From: Phycomyces blakesleeanus NRRL 1555(-)
Lineage: Eukaryota; Mucoromycota; Mucoromycetes; Mucorales; Phycomycetaceae
Reading direction: 5' to 3'
Assembly: GCF_001638985.1 (NCBI RefSeq)
Contig: NW_017265143.1
Coordinates: forward strand, 310,001-374,000
Length of the DNA stretch: 64,000 nt
Each line of letters opens with the position of its first letter. Within the stretch, counting starts at the first letter, position 1. The notes below the pieces were generated by a model. The model worked only from the letters and a program-made list of their open reading frames with translations, searched no databases and was not told where the DNA came from. Positions 38,645 through 50,734 of the stretch are shown here, piece after piece. Both the position numbers and the translations under genes were made by a program.

Positions 38645-41600
38645 ATGTCTGAGGATTCGAACAACTCTCCTCACTCTATCGATATCATCAACGAAAATAT
38701 ATTTATGGACACGGACCTTTCTGATCACACCATTAATATTACAGACACTGATTCGATAGTTTCAATCGAAACTTTACAACCTGATCTTAATATACACGCA
38801 TTTTCTGAATCAAATACACACATTGAGCCAATTATACGCGCTGGATCCACACCATACAATCAATCCATTAGCCAAGATGACCCGATTGTACAGTTAGAAC
38901 AGAATATACAAACGGAACCAACTACACACACTGAACAAACTACATGCATTGAACTAGATACGCGCATCGAGCCAACTACACAAACGGAACCAATTACGCA
39001 TTCTGAACCAATTACACATGCTGAACCAATTGCCCATGCTGAACCAACTACACATGCTGAACCAACTACGCTTGCTGAACCAAATACACATGCTGAACCA
39101 ATTGCCCATGCTGAACCAACTACACATGCTGAACCAACTACGCTTGCTGAACCAAATACACATGCTGAACCAACTACGCTTGCTGAACCAAATACACATG
39201 CTGAACCAACTACGCTTGCTGAACCAAATACACATGCTGAACCAACTACGCTTGCTGAACCAACTATACGCACTGAATCAACTACACAAACGAAACCAAC
39301 TGCATACATTGAACCATCTAATCATATCGAGCCAACTGCTCATACTGAACCAGCTACATACATTGAGCCAACTAGTCATATCGAACCAACTAGTCATATC
39401 GAACCAACTAGTCATATCGAACCAACTAGTCATATCGAACCAACTAGTCATATCGAACCAACTAGTCATATCGAACCAACTAGTCATATCGAACCAACTA
39501 TTCATACTGAACCAATCAGTAATACTGAACCAGCTACATGCATTGAACCAACTACCCATACTGAACTAGCTACTCATACTGAACCAGCTACATACATTGA
39601 ACCAATCACCCATACTGAACTAGCTACTCGTACTGAACCAACTACCCATACTGAATCTGGTACTCATACTGAGCCAACTATCCATAATGAGCCAACTATC
39701 CATACTGAGCCAACTATCCATACTGAGCCAACTATCCATACTGAACTAGCTACTCGTACTGAACCAACTACCCATACTGAATCCGGTACTCATACTGAGC
39801 CAACTATCCATACTGAGCCAGCCACTCACGCTGAATTAGCTTCTCATGCTGAACCAACTACTCATGCTGAACCAACTACTCATGCTGAATCAACAATGCA
39901 CACTGAATCAATTACACAAACGGAACCAACTACCCATACTGAACCAGCAATACACACTGAATCAGTTACTCGTACTGAATCAACTACCCGTACTGAACCA
40001 ACTACGCATACTCAACCAAATATATGCACTGAATCAGCTACGTATAACGGAATGACTCAAACTGATTCAAGTGAACACACTAAACCAACTGCGCATACTG
40101 ATTCAAATGCATACAGCGAAAGAGCTCAAACTGGCCCAATTGAACATACGGAGCCATCCGTCCAAACTGCTTCGCCTTCTCTAACGTCTCAAATTGAGAA
40201 CACTGGAATAACTCTTCCATTAGAGTCAATTAATCAATTAGAAATAAACACTCAAGATCAGCCAAAAACAAAAATTAAACGACGCGTTAAAGCGAAACCA
40301 TACGCTGATCTTGCACTACGAACTAAATTTAAATTACGCACCCGAGTTAATTTGCGCACTGGATCTGAACCAAGTATTCGAGTCGAACCAAATACACAAA
40401 CTGAACAATATATGCAAACTGAATCAAGTATTCAACCTGAACCAAATACACAGACTGAACCAAATACACAGACTAAACCAAGTACAGAAGCCGCACCAAA
40501 TTCACAGACTGAACCAAGTTTTCAAGCTGAACTGGGTGCTCAAGTTGAACCAAAAGCTAAAACCAAAAAAAGTACTACAGCTAAAAAAAATACTACAGCT
40601 AAAATACGTACACCAGCTAAAATACGCGCTCCAGCTAAACCACGCGCTCCAACTAAACCACGCGCTCCAACTAAACCACGCGCTCCAACTAAACCACGCG
40701 CTCCAGCTAAAAAAAATGCTCCAATTGAACTAAGTACTCAAGCCGAGTCAAGTATTCAAGCCGAGTTAAGTACTCAAGCTGAGTCAAGTACTCAATTCGA
40801 GTCAAATATTCAAGTCGAGTCAAGTGCTCAAACCGTGTCAAGCTCTAGAGCCGAGTCAAGTGCTCGAGATGGATCAAGCACTTCTACTACTGAAAATTCA
40901 GTCCATACTATTTTACCATGGTGCCTTATTGAATCCGATCCAGGTATAAATAAATATAAGAAAATGAAAGTTGGGCTCATCTCAAATTAACCATTTTAAC
41001 ATTATATATACTTATATACTTATTAACTCTGACAACACCAGCCATTTTCACCTCCATGATAAACAAATATGGTGTAAATGACATTGTTGTCCAAGAAGTA
41101 TTTGATATTGACTCTAATATATTTACCGCAAAAAGGTAAGCTAATGGACCACAATTTATTTATTACTCAAACACACAAAACTAACATTTCTCTTATTTCT
41201 CTAGTCCAGAAGAACAACAGAATGTTCATGGGTTTATTTTTGCATGGCCCTATCAAGAAGAACCGTTACCTAATAACCATTCTACGCATGATTCTGATTC
41301 TGAGGAAGTCTTTTATTCCTGCCAAGTATGTACACGTTAAAAATTGACAAATGTTTCTATCTCTCTATTACGCTGCTTTAAATACCCATTTTCATTCATT
41401 CATGGATTCATTATTTTTAGGTTATTACAAATGCTTGTGCCACGTTGGCTCTTTTGGGCGTTTTACTCAACTGTGATAAAGAAGTTGATATTGGTGAAAC
41501 ACTAACTATGTTTAAAAATTTTACCAAAGGGTTCGATCCAGTGGTAAGTGTTTAGTAGGATGGGCAGATTATATTACATAAAAATATTATTATTATTATT

Positions 41601-42648
41601 ATTCCTCGTCTGAATGAATGTATATATATAATAGAATACGGGTTTAGCCATCGGTAGCCACCCTTTATTGCGCGACACACACAATAGCTTTGCATGGTAA
41701 GAAACAAGAAAATAAGGAATGAAAAAAGAGTTGTTTTTTGTTCTTCAAGGCTCATGTTCGATTTCGATAGTGAAGAAGACAAGGAAGCCGCAATAGCCTC
41801 TGCCAGGGGTATTTCCAAAGAAAACGATTATGAAGAGAATGGAGACTATATCAATGAAGATATTTTTCATTTTGTAAGCTACATTTACAAAAACGGGTAT
41901 ATTTGGGAATTAGACGGTCTGAAGAGAGCCCCTGTTAAACTCGGTAAGCCTTTATTTTTTATTTTTACTTTATATTTACTTTGTGGTGGCTAATAAAGTA
42001 CATTATGTTTAGTGAAATGTACTCTAAGTAATTGGAATGAGACAGTCAAACCAATCTTACAAGAGCGAATGAGAAGGTAATTTTGTGTATGTTAGTGAAA
42101 ATTAGATGTCATATTAATACGTGTGTCTGCGTGTGTGTTCTTTTCTATCTAAAAAAATAGTACGGGCGAAAGCCAAATTTCATATAACCTGATGGCAGTT
42201 ATATCCGATCCACTCAAGGCCTTGAGAGAATCAATTACAGACTTAAATGACTTGGTTGAAGCATATGATCACGAAATTTCCGAACAAGAATCAAGATCCC
42301 AGGATCTTCGTTCAAAAGTCTTGGGGAAAAGATCAAGACTTGTTGAAGATTACAGAATTGAAATAAAAAGAAATATGCTTGGGTTTTTAAGAAACAGGCA
42401 AGAAAATCACAAGGAAAAGAGACGTAATCTGGAAAAAGATTTGGAGATGGGAGAAGCAGAAAAAGAGAAGGAGGAGGTAAGTCTATCATGTAAAAAAGAA
42501 AACCTTTTTATTAACTGCGTGTGTGTGGTTTTTTTTTGTCTAGGCTAATAACCTTCGTCTTGATCATGACTACGGTCCGTTCCTTAGAGCTCTTTTTCAA
42601 AAGATGGAAGAAAAAGAGCTGCTTGTAAAGATGCTTCAAGAAAAATAG
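38645..42648 (+). CDS. UCH37/UCHL5-type ubiquitin C-terminal hydrolase with giant repetitive N-terminus
   Basis: This encodes 1125 residues in nine exons joined in frame: 38645-40943, 41042-41135, 41205-41325, 41421-41543, 41635-41696, 41750-41943, 42013-42076, 42161-42476 and 42544-42648. The protease begins at W759 (WCLIESDP) and shows every UCH hallmark: oxyanion Q838, nucleophile C844 ([14 protein letters not shown]), H940 (HFVSY) and D955 (WELDGL). The Q-to-C and H-to-D spacings equal those of UCHL5. After it come [10 protein letters not shown], a long coiled coil and a C-terminal ULD-like end ([14 protein letters not shown]), the part that in UCHL5 binds proteasomal Rpn13 or INO80. It should remove ubiquitin from proteasome-bound substrates. 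The first 758 residues are unlike any UCH37 I know: hexapeptide repeats of the type EPTTHT or EPTTHA, then KPRAPT repeats and STQAES repeats. No methionine lies near the protease start, so the long form seems real. Confidence 0.88.
38874..40040 (+). repeat. Coding minisatellite, 18-base unit ([12 protein letters not shown] hexapeptides)
   Basis: Around sixty in-frame 18-base units encode hexapeptides of the pattern E-P-T-T-H-[TAI]. Higher-order units of 36 and 72 bases are visible at 39013-39250. Because 18 is a multiple of three and the unit lacks stops in other frames, false open frames appear on both strands. Confidence 0.95.
39371..39496 (+). repeat. Seven perfect tandem 18-mers encoding TSHIEP
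   Basis: ACTAGTCATATCGAACCA occurs seven times in a row without a single change, while neighbouring units differ by several bases. This points to recent local expansion. Confidence 0.97.
40540..40870 (+). repeat. Coding repeats KPRAPT and STQAES
   Basis: A basic block encodes repeated KPRAPT/KIRAPA hexapeptides (about 40606-40700). It is followed by acidic and Ser-rich STQAES-type hexapeptides up to about 40870, immediately before the protease domain. The basic block could be a nuclear-localisation or nucleic-acid-binding patch. Confidence 0.8.
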
Positions 42649-43112
42649 TTTTTGGTTTATTTTATTTTGTTTTATTTTATATGTTATGCTATTAAAAGAC
42701 GTTGTAATATTACAGTGTCGTGAACTATTCTATTAACATTTACAGCAACAGTATTTTTCTATATGTAAAGCAAATAACAGTGTTTTACAATAACTATAAT
42801 GTATAGACAACCTTCTGTTATGCATACATATACATTTTTTAATATATCTTATGTGCTACCCTATTCTTCACGTAATACCAAGATTCAGACTTTCAACATT
42901 ACTGCTCATTATAATTTTTTTAAAAATTTTAATTATCTTGGACGTACGGATTAGTTAAATATTTAATCAGAGAATAAATTTATAAAATGGTTGAATGAAG
43001 TAGCTAAAAAAAGCGTAGAGATTTGAGTTTGTCATCAGCGCTATGATCTTAAAACAAATCGTACTTTTATTTGATAGTATCTCAAAGAACCTGTAAATGT
43101 AAAAGTAAAGAA

Positions 43113-43245
43113 GATATCGATAGATTTAAAAATGGCAATTTCGCTATTTCTACCATCTAAGGAAGCGTGTTAAATGTCCGACAGTAAAAGTGATGTGCCC
43201 CAAAAATTACTCTTATTATGCGGGGACAGATTCCGTAATTACAGT
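43113..43245 (+). repeat. Single copy of the 190-base repeat family
   Basis: The words GATATCGATAGAT, AAAAATGGCAATTTCG, TAAATGTCC and a final GGGGACAGA line up with the copies at 45.3-45.6 kb, with many substitutions. Confidence 0.55.
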
Positions 43246-44910
43246 AGAAAGTGCTATCAAAAGAATATAGAGTATTTTATATGATTGAGCAGTACATTAT
43301 ATACATGTACTTATAAACTCGATGGTACCTTTGTATCTCTAGAACACAACATTAATGTTATCTCCTATATACCCACACACGGGTGCTATTAAGGATCCAG
43401 AGTTTTATGCAGCAACTACCACAGGCCCTTTTATTTCAATTAATTTACTGGGCCAAATATGTGTATTTGTATTATACAATTCCCATACTTTTTTATCCTC
43501 AATGCACAAAGTCTTAGAGTTCTTCTCTGATATAAGCCGGCGCACCTTTATTTCTTTCTCTTAAGACTCGTTACAAACCTCTCGTTTCTCTTGAGATTTA
43601 TAACTCTATAGAATATCGTCAGAACTTCAGTACAATCATACTGCACTTCTTTATTAAACTCAAACCAATTCCAGAAAGAAATATTACAGACGAGTGTGGT
43701 GGTACCTAACACACACACACAGTTTTTTTTTAAAGAACGTCAATCGTCACTTGAACTACTTTAACGGAGTTGAGTTTCACGAGTTCCTTTTCGGTGAAGA
43801 GGACCAAAGTAAATGGAGTCTTCCATCTACTTTACGCATCTCTTGCATCCTTTCATCGCTGACGTGTGCCCCTTCAAAAAAAAATTAAGGGGAAAGATGC
43901 GTGACTATTTTCATATGCATGTGACTACTAGAGCTAAAGACTATGAAAAAAAAGCAAAAAGTAAACAAAAAAGGACGCAAAAAACAGAAAAAGACGAGCG
44001 ACAACGATGCGAAACCTTATTTACCATCAGAAACTACAATTCTGCTCATGCGAATAGCTCATTATCTTATATATAACTCTCATCATATCTTTGCAGAAAT
44101 GAGTTTGCCAGAACATTGCGCATTAAAGATCAATTCCCTAGTTTTCTCATTCAGCCTGACGTCCAATGTTGATTCGCGCATCCTTTTAACAGCCACTCAT
44201 GATAGAAAGCAAGAGTTTTTAGGGTAAAAACCAGAATGCACACGCGTTTAAAAATTGTTAAAGTCTTGAAAGTACTTGGTATATATATGTACAGTCGATA
44301 TCTGATTGATTTCTTAGAAATATAAAAGAGTTTTGACTATTACAAGAATAATATCTTAATTCTTATATATGGTACTAAAAAGTGTGTATACTTTTTAATA
44401 TTGAACAATACAAGATACAGAAAAACACAAGAGAAAGGCCTCTTAAAAAGACTTGCTTTTATTTTATAGGATTTAGTAAAGTCTTCTAGAAGGAAATCGC
44501 TCTGTCAACATATCTGTTTTACACGCTTGATGGTTATTTTCTTTCTTGAGCCTCGATCTCTCCAAGCTGTTTGAACGTCGGGGTTTATTATATTTTGCAG
44601 GAAAGCACTTTGGTTTAGGTTACCGTATGGAAATCATTCGCAGACCTTCAAAGCACAAAGATCCAAGAGAACACATATACACACTGAATGAATCTAATAT
44701 TTCTGTAATAACATTCACAGATCTTCAGAATATAATTACTTAAAAGCATTTTAAAAATAAAAAGGGTTTTATGCGATGGTCCGAATAAACAGGTCTATTT
44801 TTTATGAGCTTCGAGATTGTATTGTGTGTTCATTGAAGGTTATAATAGTGTTCGGATCGCTCAAAGGTTAGTTAAATTGGTTTATATAATATAAATGCAC
44901 ATTGAATATT

Positions 44911-45124
44911 ATTGAATTTACCGGTGAAATGAAAAGTGTAATAAAAAAAGGGCATTTTGATCAAAATGGCAAATCAAATCTTGAAATTCAGCTATAACTC
45001 TATATCGGTTAAGTCAAGCTACTTTTTATATATAAGCAACCTGGTGGAGTACATTATGATCCATCATTCAGATGTTGTTTGACATTGATTGCATAAATAC
45101 CAGACAAAATATCTCATTTTTTCA
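44911..45124 (+). repeat. Dispersed repeat, copy 1 (partner at 60.7 kb)
   Basis: This stretch matches 60698-60920 in the same direction: GAATTT...GAAAT, CATTTTGATC.AAATG, CAGCTATAACTC against CTACAGCTCC, TATATAAGCAACCT against TGTATAAGTAACCT, and TTTGACATT.ATTGC. Identity looks like 65-75 percent. Confidence 0.65.
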
Positions 45125-45620
45125 CTCTAAAAAAAACAATTTACTAATAAGATTTTGAATATTTACACCATATAAGCATATTTGATCCAAAAGTTCTCTC
45201 AGGGTATTCACCTAAAAAAATCGGATATTTTTGTTTTTTTTTTGCTACCAAGTAAAATTGTTGAGCAAATTGATCCATGATCTCTAGTGTTTATTTGACT
45301 AGCAACAGACCAATATTCGTGGAGATATCAAGAAATGTAAAAATGGCAATTTCGATATTTACACCACGTAAGCGTGTTTGCTCCAAAAGTTACCCAGGAC
45401 ATACACCTAAAAAAATCAAATGGTTGTGTTTTTGTTTATTAAGTAAAGTTGTGTACTAAATAATGAGATGATGCTAAGTGTCTGTTTGACCAACAGCAGA
45501 CCAATATTGATGAAGATATCGAGAGATGAAAAATGACAATATTGATATTTACATCTTAAACGATATTTGTAAATGTCCGTCAATAAAAGGTTGGTGTATT
45601 CACAAAAAATGATTCGCATT
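45125..45620 (+). repeat. Three tandem copies of a ~190-base repeat
   Basis: Copies start near 45125, 45285 and 45476. Shared words are GATATTTACACCA, CCAAAAGTTAC/TC, CACCTAAAAAAATC, GTTTATTTGAC.A.CA and CAGACCAATATT. Copies 2 and 3 are the closest pair. No intact open frame is kept across the copies. Confidence 0.7.
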
Positions 45621-47177
45621 ATATGATGGACAGACTCTATAGTTTCTTTTGCACAGAGTATTATCAGAACAGTAGTGATGTTTGTAAGAATAAAGCATTT
45701 AATTATGTATATATATATTTTCTTATAGATTTTTTATTTTTGCATTTGAATTTTACTATATTTCATATGAGCAACAACAGAAATAACAACGGCAATACTT
45801 CTTAGAAGAAAAACGTATTTTACAAATAAAGTACATTGTAATCAAAATATGGGAATATATATGCTTAATATTTGATATATGTGTATATTGTAGCCTTAGG
45901 TTTTTTTATTATTATTATTATGAGCATTATATTAACAAATAATAGTAATTAGCAGAGAACGAACTAAAAGGCTCTAAAATAAATCACCATGTTGCGATTT
46001 TACTGTATTTATTTTTGGTAGACAGCTTCATATACTTGTTTCAAGACAAATTTCTTGAGAATAAGTTTCGAGCTTTATTTTTGTGGGTGAAGCATATTTA
46101 CTAAATGATGCTTTTGAAAGTAATGAATTTCCTAAAACTATTATTGCTCTTTTGAAAATTGAACACGCAAGTATATATGTATGTGTAATAAAGGATATGG
46201 ATAAAGATGCCGTATATTTTCTCCAACTGTAGTTGTAATTTGTAATTCTGCTGCTATTTCCTTAAATAACATTTACACTTGCACTCACTGTTGATTGCCA
46301 AACTATTATTAAATTCTTTGATGAATAGTTTTTCTTGGATATTTAATATGTTGACAGATATTGCAAATACAATCCAATTTAGATATTGCAAATTATGTTA
46401 CTTTATATGGAAAATGCACGGGCATCTGTACGATCCTTCTCTCTCTTTGTCTTTCACTTGTTGCCATTTGTGCTCAGATATGAAAAAATATTTTAATTTG
46501 TAGTGCAATATTAATTATCGTGATTATCAAAACATAAACCAAGAAGAAAAAAAGGTCATTTTCTCTAAATGAATGAATTTATGAATGAATAAACGAGAGT
46601 GATATTCTGTAAAATTCCAAGAAAAACAAGGGTTGATTGAATTATAACTACCTTACGTATTATTGCACCAGCTATTAAACATAATTAATTTTTATGAGCC
46701 AAAATAACTCTTTTCTTGGAATTCATATACCTTTTCAATAGAAATGACTTGTATTAAGGTCAGCTAGATTAGTTGTTTCGGGTGTGCGACCAAACTACAT
46801 TTTATTCTCTTTACATATTCACTTGAATACTCAAGATAGGAGCTGTATTTTATCTTTAAAAATCTTTGTGTACCATTTGAAGAGAATCAGAATTACGGAA
46901 ATAAAAAGGGAATTCACGTTTGTTAGGAATAATTATGTGAATTCCACCTACTGATTTTGCTGCTGTGTAAATGTGGCTAATATAAATAAGTAATTAGATA
47001 AATCAAACGGTTCCTTCCAATGTACCCCCCCAAAATGAGGATTTATTTCGGAGGTAGCGGATAAGTATAGCCATAATCGTCAATAGACCCGGCCCAAATA
47101 TCTATGCTTGGCGCTCACTACAAAATAAAATAAAAAAGTAACTTTCCGTATAATCGGACATTTCTCTCTTACTCTCT

Positions 47178-47214
47178 TATATTATATTATATTATATTAT
47201 ATTATATTATATAT
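47178..47214. repeat. ATATT pentanucleotide repeat
   Basis: About seven ATATT units occur in tandem. Confidence 0.9.
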
Positions 47215-48649
47215 TTTATTTATATAATCAAGTTTAAAATTTTGTAATTATTCTTATTTGTTGAGATCGAATGGCTTTGTGTAGATTAAATGAACACAGC
47301 AGGATTGATCTTATTTTATTCGCTTTATTCAATTTATTAAAATTTGCTCAATTTTTACTACCTGTATGCCTTTTTCCTTTTTCATCTTATTTTGGCTTGG
47401 AAATCTATTATGTATATTGTATAAAGAGGTTCATAGATGAGTTTCCTTGTAGATAAAGAAGTTTTATGTATTAATTTATTACAAGCATTAAAGAAATATG
47501 TTGTCTTACCCTTTCGGATTAAAGTTTTTCTTTTATGATATAATAAAGAATGTCTATCCAGATCGCAGTTTAGTTTATTTCTTACATATAAATAGCAGTA
47601 AAATTGTGCTTTGTACTAGGGAAAGATATATTACACTCAACATCTCGACTATGGCACCACTTTGACAATGATGGTTGTACCATGATCGTCATAGATAAAA
47701 TAAGAAAAATAATAAAACAACAGAATAAAAATAAATGTTAACAGCATCTTTCTTAGTAATAACATTTGGATATCAAGAATAAGTATTATGCTATCTTATA
47801 TTGCTCTTCCTTTAATAGCCACTCTACACACTCTCATTGACCCGAGATTTCTTCCAGAATCCCTTATTGTTTTTTTTACAGAAGAACAAGAACAAGGAAG
47901 CAGGATACGATGGTCTGTTTCACTTGTGTAAAATTAATGTAAAATTAATGTAAAATAAAATAAAAGCCAAGATAATAAGAATATATAAATTAGCCGTAGA
48001 TAAGCGGGTTGAAAATAAATAAATATAGTAATATATAATATAAATACATATAAATACATATACATAAAGGAAGAGGGGAAGAAGTGTTTGTAATTTTCTA
48101 GATTAGCTGGAGATCTATATGTTTTTTTTTTCGTATTGATACTATTGTCCATTTGTTTGGTGGCTTTTAGAGCCATTATATTTTTATTATCTTGACATAT
48201 AATAGTATAAGACTTTTGTCTGTAAAGATCACTGTCTATCTATAATGTATAATGTACCCAAGACAAAACATAAAGTTTAAAAATTAAAATTTATGTGATA
48301 TTTGAAACACGTAGGTTTAATTGTATAAATAATTGAAACAAATAAAGAAGAATAAGAAGAAAAAAAAAAGAAAAATTTCTTATATTTATAATATATATGT
48401 ATATATGTACTTTAGCATTAATAAAATATAGTTTTGCAAAATAGCTTTATTTATACCAATTCACTGTAGGCTGTGCAGCCGTCAAGCAAAGGTGTGATCA
48501 CCATATTGCCTTTGTTAGCCTATTTGTCCCTCCTTTGAGTTACGTCTTCAAACTTTAGCAATTAATGAAAAAAAAAAGAAAAAAAAGAAAAAAGGAAAAA
48601 AAAATGAAAAAAAGAGAATGAGAAAGTTTTTTACATTATTCTCATCATC

Positions 48650-50734
48650 ATGGCATCTAAATTACCCTCATCAATCTTGGGCAACATTGCAAACAACCTC
48701 ATTACCAGAGACAAACTTCAAGCCTCAATCGTTTGCAAATCGTGGCGAACTCCATTTCAAGATTCCTTGTGGAAAGAAATTACCCTCACAAGTAACTCTC
48801 AAATAGCCGAAATTTGTGATAGATCTAATCCGCGCCACAAAATATACCAAAAGAATGGACATCTTGTACGCAGACTATATAGCGGATGGTACATATCCAT
48901 AAAAGATGTTCAACTATATATCTTACAAAGATCCTTTCAAAACCTCACCCATCTTCACATCCAAGGCGACACTCTCACTAGAAATGATTTTGGAAGAGAA
49001 GCAGATTGGGGGCTTTGGAAAGGATTGGAAGAGTTTGAGATCAGTGCACCTAGACTCGGCTCAAACAACGACATCGAGTACCTCTTTAGTATCCTATCTT
49101 TCTTCCCGGGACTAAAGAAATTCACGATGACAGAAAGCTACTGTCACAATTCTGAAGGCTATTCATGGAGACACATGGAGATCATACATGAACTTTTGCC
49201 CAAACTCGAAGAGCTACACATAGACATCCCCTTGACAGAAATATCTGCAGAGGATATAAAACTATTCAAAACGATCGTATTACCCACCAGAATTACCAAG
49301 CTGACAGTCGCTGCCCAAAATATTCGGTTTGAGTGGATATACTACTTCTCTATTAAATACCGCAACATCCACACACTCACATGGAACAATTCTATCGAAA
49401 AAGAAAGCGCAACCTATGAAACTCGGTCAGAAGCCAGAGCACTCGTTTCCGAAGTTAAAACCATCTTTCCAAATCTCAAACACGCTTATTTTGAAGGCAA
49501 TGGATCAAGAGCAGACTCAGAGCACCTCTCAATACGTCAAACTCTGGCCCATGCTGGCGTTTTCTTCAAGTCCTTATACTACAACGTACGTTGGGACTTT
49601 GACAAACCTGAGCTGGTCGAAAAGTTCTTCATCGACTGTCTGTACTACTTTACGTCAACAATAGAGAACTTTACGCTTATATCCACAAATAGCTTCAGGG
49701 ACGTCTGCAAGGTCCCAATGACAATCATCAGATGCCCTGTTCTGACAAATCTAAACCTCATTCTTCCCGAAAGCTTTGTAGCATTCGACCACCTTCTTGA
49801 TCAATGCACCTCTCTAAAGAATCTCAAATTAAGCCTCCGGGAAATTTTCATCAGTCCAGGTGCATCTCTTACCCCGCCCGAACATGGTCTAAAGTCACTC
49901 TTTTTTATCGAGGCACGGACCACCCCCAGATTATTTACCTATATTTCGTTACGTTGCAGACGACTGACAAGTATGCGATTGGACGGCTTAAAAGTGATTG
50001 GACGCATTGACAAAGATACTGGAACTCTCCGGTTGGATATGTCCCACACAAAACTTGAATTCTTGCTTCTCAGCTGCATCAGATTCTACTCGCTTCCGTC
50101 TCCACCTCCATCATCACTATCACATCTGTCACAATCACAATCACAATCACAATCACCACCTTCATTATCATCACCAGCAGCAGCAGTAGCAGCAGCGGCA
50201 TCCTTATCATCCTTATCATTATTATCATTATTAGCATTATCACCATTATCACCACAAAACAGTAAAGATGACGAAACAAATAGCGAGGAAGATGCAGTCA
50301 TGATTAATCTACTAGCGATAGAGCAAACAGGTCATATTCATTCCATTGACTTTGACAGCAAGATGTGTATTCCTACTAGCCAAAGTGCAATTTCCCTGCT
50401 TCAGGATAATTTTCAAGTCTGGTTCCATTACTACCTCGGAAACACCCCTACTGGTCTAAGTGGGATGATGCAAAGACTCGATCCAAAACAAAGCAAGTAT
50501 GCTCAAACGTACTTTAGATCGTTTCAGCACAAAAATGACTCTGGCTTAGAGCCTTCACACATCACACGTGGGGACTATGAGTGGGGACCGAAGAATATGT
50601 GGAAGAATGATCTCAATCGAGGATGTGCAAAATGGTACTTTGATTCTGTGGACAGGTACCGCGTCAAGGGTTTTGAAGAGAATATTGAGCATGATTCGTA
50701 TACATTATCTACAATGGATACCGTAGACTATTAA
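48650..50734 (+). CDS. F-box / LRR-like protein, single exon
   Basis: The encoded protein (694 residues, no intron) has an N-terminal F-box at about residues 3-45 (LPSSILGNIANNL, then CKSWRTPFQDSLWKEI). It is followed by irregular leucine-rich repeats (LTHLHIQGD, LEELHIDIP, LTNLNLILPE, LKNLKLSL, YISLRCRRLTSMRLDGLKV). F-box proteins of this kind present substrates to an SCF (Skp1-cullin) ubiquitin ligase; the target is unknown. A Ser, Pro, Gln and Ala block at about residues 482-540 is coded by TCA, CAC and GCA simple repeats and has no counterpart in the paralogue, so it looks like a microsatellite insertion in coding DNA. The C-terminus (KYAQTYFRSFQHK...VDRYRVKGFEENI) matches the paralogue at 51087-53206. 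The start is the first ATG after a purine-rich leader. Confidence 0.85.
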   Translation: MASKLPSSILGNIANNLITRDKLQASIVCKSWRTPFQDSLWKEITLTSNSQIAEICDRSNPRHKIYQKNGHLVRRLYSGWYISIKDVQLYILQRSFQNLTHLHIQGDTLTRNDFGREADWGLWKGLEEFEISAPRLGSNNDIEYLFSILSFFPGLKKFTMTESYCHNSEGYSWRHMEIIHELLPKLEELHIDIPLTEISAEDIKLFKTIVLPTRITKLTVAAQNIRFEWIYYFSIKYRNIHTLTWNNSIEKESATYETRSEARALVSEVKTIFPNLKHAYFEGNGSRADSEHLSIRQTLAHAGVFFKSLYYNVRWDFDKPELVEKFFIDCLYYFTSTIENFTLISTNSFRDVCKVPMTIIRCPVLTNLNLILPESFVAFDHLLDQCTSLKNLKLSLREIFISPGASLTPPEHGLKSLFFIEARTTPRLFTYISLRCRRLTSMRLDGLKVIGRIDKDTGTLRLDMSHTKLEFLLLSCIRFYSLPSPPPSSLSHLSQSQSQSQSPPSLSSPAAAVAAAASLSSLSLLSLLALSPLSPQNSKDDETNSEEDAVMINLLAIEQTGHIHSIDFDSKMCIPTSQSAISLLQDNFQVWFHYYLGNTPTGLSGMMQRLDPKQSKYAQTYFRSFQHKNDSGLEPSHITRGDYEWGPKNMWKNDLNRGCAKWYFDSVDRYRVKGFEENIEHDSYTLSTMDTVDY

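Larger units (their letters stand above)
42649..48649. other. Six-kilobase gene-poor, repeat-bearing region
   Basis: No intact gene is supported. Short open pieces occur at 43355-43564, 43694-43890, 43943-44227 and 44546-44743, some with protein-like content (for example FERRGLLYFAGKHFGLGYRME). They lack starts, splice logic and known motifs, so they may be relics of mobile elements. A repeat family sits at 43.1 and 44.9-45.6 kb. An ATATT pentamer run lies at 47178-47214. The right end should be the promoter of the F-box gene. Confidence 0.5.

Noticed and set aside
39371..39496. CRISPR-like regular repeats
   Set aside because: The units are contiguous with no unique spacers, and they are in-frame coding sequence of a eukaryotic gene.
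38860..39569. Long open frames on the other plus frame and on the minus strand within the UCH repeat exon
   Set aside because: They arise because the 18-base repeat has no stops in these frames. Only the frame that joins the protease across the introns has external support.
43355..44743. Possible multi-exon gene on the plus strand
   Set aside because: The pieces lack a start, do not join in phase at credible splice sites and show no known motif.
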